From Caenorhabditis remanei (taxonomy: Eukaryota; Nematoda; Chromadorea; Rhabditida; Rhabditidae), in NCBI RefSeq assembly GCF_010183535.1, contig NC_071331.1:3224001-3288000 (forward strand): a stretch of DNA of 64,000 nucleotides. The letters are read 5' to 3'. The notes below the pieces were generated by a model. That model saw nothing but the letters and a program-made list of their open reading frames with translations. It was not told the origin of the DNA and did not search any database. Both the position numbers and the translations under genes were made by a program. Shown in pieces: positions 58,498-64,000 of the stretch. Every line of letters begins with the position of its first letter. Position 1 is the stretch's first letter.

Positions 58498-59229
58498 GCG
58501 TTGCATGCGCGTTGCGGGTCATATTGAAAGATACGACAAATAAACGTAAAAATCCTTGGCAAGTCTTTTTTGGCACCGTGCCAACCTTGGTGCGACGGAG
58601 CGCGTTTCTGCGAAGCACTGCTGTGTGCGTGACCATGTGACAGCGTGACAAAATTGGCTACGGCAGTGTTGACGCCGCGCGCAACCAGCATAATCCATCT
58701 CTTTTTCCTTCCTTGCATTTCTCTTTCCCTTTCCTTTCCATCCATCATATGGACGACCACTCTTAACAAGGAGCACACTATTTCCTTTTTCTCTATCCCT
58801 TTCTTCGTCTTTTTCCATTTTAAATTCCATCAATGTCGACGAGCGCTGCGGAGAGGAAGGAAAAGCCGCACACATTCAAACAACCAGCCTTCGTTGCTGT
58901 CTTTCTAAACTAATGGAAAGGAGAAAAAAGGAATTAAGTGTGTTGAGAGACGCAGAGAGAAAAGATGGGAGTGTTCGGTGGAGCGCAGTTGTCAAAACAG
59001 AAGTGAGAATGCGAAAAACAGTTATGCACGGTAGTGGTAATTACCGGCTTAGGCCGGGCCATCAGTTGCTGGAGAGCTTATTTTGTGAGGGGCTATTAAA
59101 GTGTTTGCTCAGAGAGCAGTCACAACTCGGGTATGGTCAAGCAAGGTACAGTTATTTCTCTACAGTACTGATTTTAGTACTGGATCATCCGCACATCCCA
59201 CTGGTTTGCGTGGTTGCAGGGCGATGATC

Positions 59230-60040
59230 TGTAGAGAGCTGTTACCAAGCCAGCCTCAACACCTTCAATAAATTTCTCCATTCCCAGGGTTCCTCTTAGC
59301 CAAAGGTGCCGGATATTAAGATCTACTAGCGTCTGGCCGAGTTACCCGCCCGGTACCTCGCGGCCTTCCCGTCTGTCATCGACTTTGCAGTCTCAAGAAG
59401 GTGCTCAAACTTGGGTAATTAAACCAATTCATATAGGAAAGATATAAGAATATAACATAAAAGATTCAATAATTAACAATAACAAATGGGGGTGAAAAAT
59501 ATGAAAGTAAAAGATGGTTTCGATATAATTCGATAGAATTCAATATTTATATGAATGAGACAAGGAAGCAGGGTCTGTAAGTGGCATGTATACATTCCCA
59601 GACAGAGCGGGGGAGAAAAAGTTTAATAAAAATATGACTCAATTCAATTTCGATTGATCTGGTAGATAAAGGATTTTTTCGTTATTAAATTCCAAAAATG
59701 CTCGGTGTTTGATCTTGGAAGTTAGGATAATGTGCTCGATTGTATACTTTACACTCTCCCACTTTTTCCCTCCGCTTCCTCTCCCGCTCCCAATCAGATG
59801 ATTCATAGGATTGAGCCTTGAATCATTCTATCCTTTCTATTATTAATATTAAATTCTTCCACCCACTGATCTATGTTTAAGCTCCACCTCTGGTCAGTAT
59901 AAAAGCCGAGGCGAGCGCCTATATTTTATCTTCAATAAATATTATTCCCACAGCTAGTTTAACACAGATAAAATACAATATACAATAAAAAGAAATTATA
60001 CCAAAAAGAGACCCGAATCGGGTTCACACGGTCTCCCACA
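59230..60040. other. Possible LTR-like promoter region
   Basis: A unique stretch without ORFs. TATAAAAG at 59898-59905 followed by AATAAA at 59935 and TTAACACA near 59959 would fit the U3-R-U5 order of an LTR, but no matching second copy or target duplication was found. A palindrome ACCCGAATCGGGT lies at 60011-60023. Confidence 0.25.
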
Positions 60041-60048
60041 CTGCGAAA

Positions 60049-60544
60049 AGTTTTTTTCACGTTTTTAATCAATTTTTCAATTTTTGCACTGAAAGTACAG
60101 TACTTTCAGGTTTGCAGACGTCGCACTAGATGAAAAACGTCCCATCCATCACAATTATATCAATTTCTATATCATAAGCAAGAAAACGTGATTTTTGGTC
60201 AGAATATAACTTTTTTGATACAGTAAAACCGGTTTTCAGAAAATATGATTTTCATCTAAAAAATTTTAAATGTAACAGTTTTAGAGCGTCCTCAAGTACG
60301 TTTCCTACAATTTTTGTTCGATATATCGCCTGTCTAAAACATTTATATTCACTTTTCTGAAAATCGGTTTTTCTGTATCAAAAAGTCAATTTCAGACCAA
60401 AATTCTCGTTTTCTTGCTCATACGATTTTTTTTCAAATTCAACTTTTACAATTCCGATGAATGGGACCTTTTTGATCCATTGCGACCTGAAAATACTGCA
60501 TTTTCAGTGCAAAAAATAGAAGAATTGAACTAAAACGTGAAAAA
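60049..60544. repeat. Inverted repeat, ~220-bp arms
   Basis: Arms about 60049-60275 and 60330-60544 are imperfect reverse complements (shared words: TTTTTCACGTTTT, TTTTTGCACTGAAA, GATACAG.AAAACCG). They resemble the fragment at 56970-57146. No target duplication was identified. Confidence 0.6.
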
Positions 60545-63393
60545 CTCGTCTTCAAGTTTTTTGCAGTTCTTTTTTGGCGATGTGGGAGTGCGAGTACTGC
60601 AGAAAAACGGCGGCGTGACCATGTGACAAAATTGAGTGCGGCGGTGCTGGCGCCGCACGCAACCAGCACACATCATCTCTTTTTCATTTCTTTCATTTTT
60701 CTTTCCCTTTTCTCTATTTCCCTTCCTTCCATCATTGTGGACGAGAACTGCAAAGGGAGAGAGAAAATTCAACGGCGCGCACAACTAGCATACACCATCT
60801 CTTTTTCCTTTCTATCATTTTTCTCCGTCTTTTTCCATTTTGAATTCCATCAATGTCGACATCGAGGGGAAAGGAAAGAGAGACAGGCACACTCAAACAA
60901 CCAGCTGTCGTTGCCTTTCCTTCTAAACTAATGGAAAAGAGAAACAGGAAATTTAGTGGGTACGTGGCAAAGTGAGAGACGCAGGAACAAAAGATGCAAG
61001 TGATCGGTGGAGCGCGATTGTCAAAACAGATTTGCGTTAATCAGAACTATTAAAATTGTTGACGCCCAAAACAATATCAGTTCTAAAGAAAGGCAAAGCA
61101 AAAAACAATTATGGGAGTACGTAAGACGGAAGGATGAAACCGGAACACCCATAGAATACCGGTCAAAAAGTTGTAAACTTTGGTCGTTTTCAATTGATAT
61201 TCTCCAACTTTGAAAGTGTGTTACGGTATCACTGATGGTCCCACAAAGTGAATTATGTAAAAACCATACAGAACAAAGTGAGAGCTTTTACTTTTGTAGT
61301 TGACAACTTTTTTGTACAGACATTCTCTAGCAAGTTACATTTTCAGTGCAAAATAAAGCGATTTTTGAGCTGTCTGCTTCAAATGACCATAACTCATTAT
61401 GGAGTGTCCGTACAAAAAAGTCATCAACTACAAAAATGAAGCTCTATATTTGTTTTGTGGGGTTTATACATAATTAATTTTGTAGGACAATCAGTGATAC
61501 CGTATCACTCTCTTAAAAGTTTGGTCATTTTCAACTAAAACAGGTCAAAGTTCGTATATTTTATCACGGCACTTTAAGTGAAAAACAAAAGTGAGAAATG
61601 CGTGCGGCGCACTGTCGCACTTAATTTTGTCACGTAGTCCTATGGTCACGACAACAACAGTGCGAGGCGTAAGGCCGCGGAAACGCGCTCTGTCGCACAA
61701 CGTTTATTTTCGTATTTTTCAAGGAAAACCGCGACGCGCACGCAACGCGACTCGAAAAAAAAACATCAAACTTGTTTGTTGGAGATCTTTTGCCTCGTAA
61801 ATTTACATGTTTTAAATAAAAAAGAAGGTTTAAAAGGGGGATTATACAGAAACACACCGAGAGACCACAGACACAAAAAATGGTGAAAAAGGGAGAAAGA
61901 AACGAGGACAGCAAGTATATTTACTCCCATGAGGCGACCGATGATGAAAGTAAGGAAAATAGTGAGAGAGAGAGAGAGAGTGGAGACGTGCAGAAATGTG
62001 TACGAGAGAAAAGATTTGCCCGCTGCCCGTGGCAAGGACACACTATGCATTCTCTTTCCCCTTTCTCATGTGTCTCTGTCTTTTTCGCTCTGCGCTGCGG
62101 AGAAAGAGACGACAAGAGAGAAAACACACTCTTCAAACAATCCTCGCTGTCATTCTAAACTGATGGAAAAGAGAAAATTGGAAATTGGAGAGAGCGTGCA
62201 AACGTGGAGAGAGCGAGACGGAAGGGGAGTCGTTTGCGTGGCGAATTGAGAGATGCAGAAGGAGAATTGATGTTTGTTCGGTGGAGCGCACTTATAAAAA
62301 CCGTGCCGCGTCAATAAAGATAAAATTTTTTGACAAGCTTCAAAGAATAGCTATTGAAAGGGAAACTACGGGTTGGGGACGCTGAGGGGTAAGGCGTAAT
62401 GTCCGCAACGAACAAATTTGAATTTTTTCCGATTCGCGTTGCGTGCGCGTCGCGGTTTTTATTAAAAAATACGTAAAATAAACAAGTGAAAACCCTTGGT
62501 CTTGGAATTTTGTAGACCTTGTTTCAAAAAAAAAACTTTTAAAAATTTCGACATTTTTTTTTCAATTTTTGCTGATTTTTCTGAATCTTTTCCAATTTTG
62601 AATCATAGTCGAAAATTTCGACTTTTTCGCGAAAAAAATACAAATAATTTTAAAAAAATTCGAAAAAATTGAATTTTGAACTTTGCCGTCATTTATCCGC
62701 GCCTTGACAATCACTATATTTCTGCCAAAACCCTGCTCAATATGCCCTCAAAAAAACGGCGCGACAAAACCGTGCGGCAATGTTGCAAAAGTGGGAGGAG
62801 CCAATTAATCCCCTCACACAGCTGTCTCTTTTGAGGAGAGCATAGTATTTACTTCTATTGCATTGGCAGAGAGAAAGAGAGAAAAGGGAGACACAGAAGA
62901 CGAGAGTGTATGTGAGAGAGTACACACTCTCCAACACGAGTCGTCGTATTTCGAAACAAATGTGTAGAAAAGAGATGCATTCATGCGGAGAATTCCAGAA
63001 AGTCAAAACGAAATGCGGAGAACTGAAGTCGATGAAGAATAACCAAAATGATTGAAGATTGAAGATCTAAAATGGAAAATGTGAAACATAGACAAAATAA
63101 TTTTGCCAAGTTAAAAAAAAAATAAATGAAATTTTCGATTCCGACAAATTCAGTTTACATGTTTTCAAATCAGAAAATATGGGATGTGAAAAAATCGACA
63201 ACAAGAACACGCGCACACATGCAAAAATATGAAAATATTGAGTGACCACAGACAAACAGGACACATTCTGACCGTCGGTTAGAAGACAACATGTGTAAAT
63301 AAATGTTCCGGGGACAACCATTTTCTTATTGACATTCTGATTGAGGGGAGCGAGAAAAAAAACATTTAGAGTGATCAAGAAAAGGGTGCCCAG

Positions 63394-63924
63394 CAGAGCT
63401 GTGCGGAATTCCTTTTTCCTTCTTCCTTCTTCCTTCTTCCGGGCATTTTTTCACTTCCTTCTTCCTTTTTCCTTCTTCCTTTTTCCTTCTTCCTTTTTTG
63501 AAATTTTATTCCTTCTTCCTTCTTCCTTCTTCCCTTTTGAAAATGTTTTTTTTCCTTCTTCCTTCTTCTTTCTTCCGTTGAAAAGTTTACTAAAATTTTG
63601 TAATTTTCGACGGAATTTTGGTGGTTTTTGACGGAATTTTGTATGAAACAACATCAAAATTCGTTTTCAGAGATGACTAGAAAAAAGTTTCCTCAAATTT
63701 GTCATTTTCAAAATTAACTTCCGATTTCCCGGTTCGGAACCCAACTTCTTTCTTCCTTCCTTCTTCCTTCTTCCGGGCTTTTTTCACTTCCTTCTTCCTT
63801 CTTCCTTCTTCCTTTTTGAAAATTTTCGTTCCTTCTTCCTTTTTCCTTCTTCCTTTTTGAAAATGTTATTCCTTCTTCCTTCTTCCTTCTTCCTTTTTGA
63901 AAATTTTACTTCCGCACAGCTCTG
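63394..63924. mobile_element. 531-bp hAT-like MITE of CTTCCTT repeats
   Basis: Flanked by a perfect GTGCCCAG (63386-63393 and 63925-63932). Ends CAGAGCTGTGCGGAA and its reverse complement. The interior is CTTCCTTCTTCC blocks on one strand, plus a central unique piece (about 63590-63750) that also occurs in 8293-8847. ORFs here are low-complexity artefacts. Confidence 0.9.
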
Positions 63925-64000
63925 GTGCCCAGAGAGAGAGACAGCGCGATTCAGATGGTGAGTCAGCCAGATAGAGGTCGCCCACTCTCACCACGGGGGC

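Larger units (their letters stand above)
57585..63005. repeat. Reiterated GAGA-rich repeat family
   Basis: The same modules recur at least four times. Module a (AAAGTGGGAGGAGCCAATTAA) is at about 57619 and 62788. Module b is (GA)n followed by GACGTGCAGAAATGTGTA, at about 58036 and 61984. Module c (CATCTCTTTTTC or similar, after GCGCAACCAGCA) is at about 58680, 60660 and 60790. Module d (TTCTAAACTAATGGAAA) is at about 58903, 60922 and 62152. Module e (GGTGGAGCGCA and TCAAAAC) is at about 58278, 58978, 61008 and 62280. No ORF is conserved between copies. It is probably an old non-autonomous repeat; an RNA-gene role is possible but unsupported. Confidence 0.6.

Overview
The window is nematode nuclear DNA, most likely Caenorhabditis. 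The evidence is short introns with TTTCAG acceptors, possible trans-splice acceptors just upstream of start codons, very A/T-rich intergenic DNA, a Tc1-type transposon, and many copies of the octamer CTGTTTCA. That octamer is the core of the 'Ruby motif', the promoter of Caenorhabditis 21U-RNA (piRNA) genes. There is one 100-N assembly gap (12168-12267).

Main reading: about 0.9-54 kb behaves as a motif-dependent piRNA domain. I found 36 exact CTGTTTCA cores outside coding exons, on both strands. In 28 of them a YRNT start signal lies 38-41 nt downstream, which is the geometry known for C. elegans 21U-RNA genes. The cores are almost absent inside young transposons and absent from about 54 kb to the right end.

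Layout. 1-11.8 kb: A/T-rich, two diverged copies of a ~3.5 kb segment, many piRNA candidates, one chimeric transposon (7314-8847). 11.87-13.05 kb: a fragment of a palindromic repeat family, the gap, and compact leftward ORFs of unknown type. 13.05-28.3 kb: a tandem array of FkbM-type methyltransferase genes. Three are complete five-exon genes; three are pseudogenes. A 4.5 kb palindrome carrying an LTR element sits in the array. 28.76-33.21 kb: a large element with 8-bp target duplication, itself holding a Tc1-like element and a 554-bp MITE. 33.2-54 kb: A/T-rich piRNA-type DNA with a second segmental duplication, interrupted by MITEs, two foldback elements and a ~2.9 kb insertion carrying a 244-codon ORF. 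55.06-56.76 kb: a four-exon leftward gene of unknown function whose third intron is filled with nested MITEs. 57.1-64 kb: simple repeats, a reiterated GAGA-rich family, and a final MITE.

How parts relate: the methyltransferase genes and the piRNA candidates are physically interleaved. Each intact gene has a Ruby core in the leader just upstream of its first splice acceptor and one or more cores in intron 2, so gene duplication also multiplied candidate piRNA loci. Seven small elements share perfect 8-bp target duplications and are mostly inverted arrays of very short repeats, which implies a recently active hAT-like transposition system. All calls come from reading the sequence by eye; no database search or RNA data were available.
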